Source: Candidatus Methanoperedens sp.
GTDB taxonomy: Archaea > Halobacteriota > Methanosarcinia > Methanosarcinales > Methanoperedenaceae
Assembly: GCA_026552835.1 (NCBI GenBank)
Contig: JAPMTY010000066.1
Coordinates: 1-5,142, forward strand
Length of the DNA stretch: 5,142 nt
Direction of reading: 5' to 3'
The notes under the pieces are model-generated. The model was not told the DNA's origin. It was given only the letters and a program-made list of their open reading frames with translations, and made no database searches. Numbering within the stretch: the first letter of the stretch is position 1; every line of letters starts with the position of its first letter. Shown piece after piece: positions 4,840 through 5,142 of this stretch. The position numbers and the translations under genes were made by a program.

Positions 4840-5142
4840 TTGACAACAGTATATGACGTGCCCGCAGAAATGCTCATAAATAATGTGGCACAGAAATTGA
4901 AAACTGATGAGAAAGCAAAGGCCCCCGAGTGGGCGAGTTATGCAAAGACCGGTGCTCATAAAGAGCTTTCGCCTGATAATGCCGACTGGTGGTTTGTGAG
5001 ATGCGCTTCGATATTAAGGCGCGTCTATATAGACGGGCCTGTCGGGATTTCACGCCTCAGGAGTTTCTATGGCGGGCGGCACAGGAATGGAGTAAGACCC
5101 ATACACTTTTCAAAGGGAAGCGGCTCCATTGCAAGAGAAGCG
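4840..5142 (+). CDS. rps19e: Small-subunit ribosomal protein S19e (3' end outside window)
   Basis: The first 101 residues of a protein that is about 150 long in archaea; the frame is open at the window edge. S19e is a small-subunit protein of archaeal and eukaryotic ribosomes, needed in eukaryotes for 40S maturation. Features seen are the N-terminus TTVYDVPAEMLI (2-13), typical of euryarchaeal S19e; PEWASYAKTGAHKEL (29-43); the invariant-looking DWWFVRCASILRRVY (49-63); GPVGISRLRSFYGG (66-79); and the basic RPIHFSKGSGSI (86-97) that leads to the final helices. It begins at TTG, read as Met, behind a GGAGGA site. It follows the YhbY-type gene after a 112-base gap, the usual archaeal order, and genes for other ribosomal and translation proteins would be expected beyond the edge. 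Identification is secure. Confidence 0.95.
   Translation, partial: MTTVYDVPAEMLINNVAQKLKTDEKAKAPEWASYAKTGAHKELSPDNADWWFVRCASILRRVYIDGPVGISRLRSFYGGRHRNGVRPIHFSKGSGSIAREA

Noticed and set aside
1..5142. CRISPR repeats, tRNA genes, insertion-sequence ends or a transposase
   Set aside because: Reading both strands by eye gave no spaced identical repeats, cloverleaf-like tRNA segment, terminal inverted repeats or transposase motifs.

Overview
The window looks archaeal, most likely a euryarchaeon of the Methanosarcinales or a related group (for example a Methanoperedens-type lineage; this placement is inference). The evidence is a right-hand end carrying a YhbY-type RNA-binding protein followed by ribosomal protein S19e, which is found in archaea and eukaryotes but not in bacterial ribosomes. 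TATA-box-like promoter sequences, RadA/KaiC-superfamily proteins, and tight ATGA/TAATG start-stop overlaps agree with this. No tRNA, rRNA, CRISPR array, insertion sequence or integrase was found.

Left region (1-727, plus strand): the 3' end of pyrK, the iron-sulfur/flavin electron-transfer subunit of dihydroorotate dehydrogenase, is joined by an ATGA overlap to a small gene for a zinc-ribbon plus HNH-nuclease-like protein. That gene is visibly more AT-rich than pyrK and occupies the place where pyrD often lies. Middle-left (780-2123, minus strand): a complete FAD- and NAD(P)H-dependent oxidoreductase of the CoA-disulfide reductase/NADH oxidase type, convergent with the HNH gene. A 111-base divergent intergenic region (2124-2234) carries TATA-like sequences for both directions.

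Right region (2235-4727, plus strand): four genes whose ends overlap by 1 to 4 bases. They are a KaiC/Rad55-like ATPase-fold protein with an altered Walker A and Walker B, a fusion of a second KaiC-like domain lacking the P-loop lysine to a complete Ras-like small GTPase of the COG2229/CvnD kind, a Roadblock/LC7 protein, and a YhbY-type RNA-binding protein. After a 112-base leader comes S19e, which starts at TTG behind a strong ribosome binding site and runs off the window.

The notable element is the KaiC-like / KaiC-GTPase fusion / Roadblock cassette. Small GTPases paired with Roadblock proteins form polarity or signalling switches in bacteria (MglA-MglB, Streptomyces conservons). Here the GTPase is built onto a probably inactive KaiC-like domain, sits beside a second KaiC-like protein, and is translationally coupled to a ribosome-associated gene pair. 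I infer a nucleotide-dependent switch whose output is unknown.
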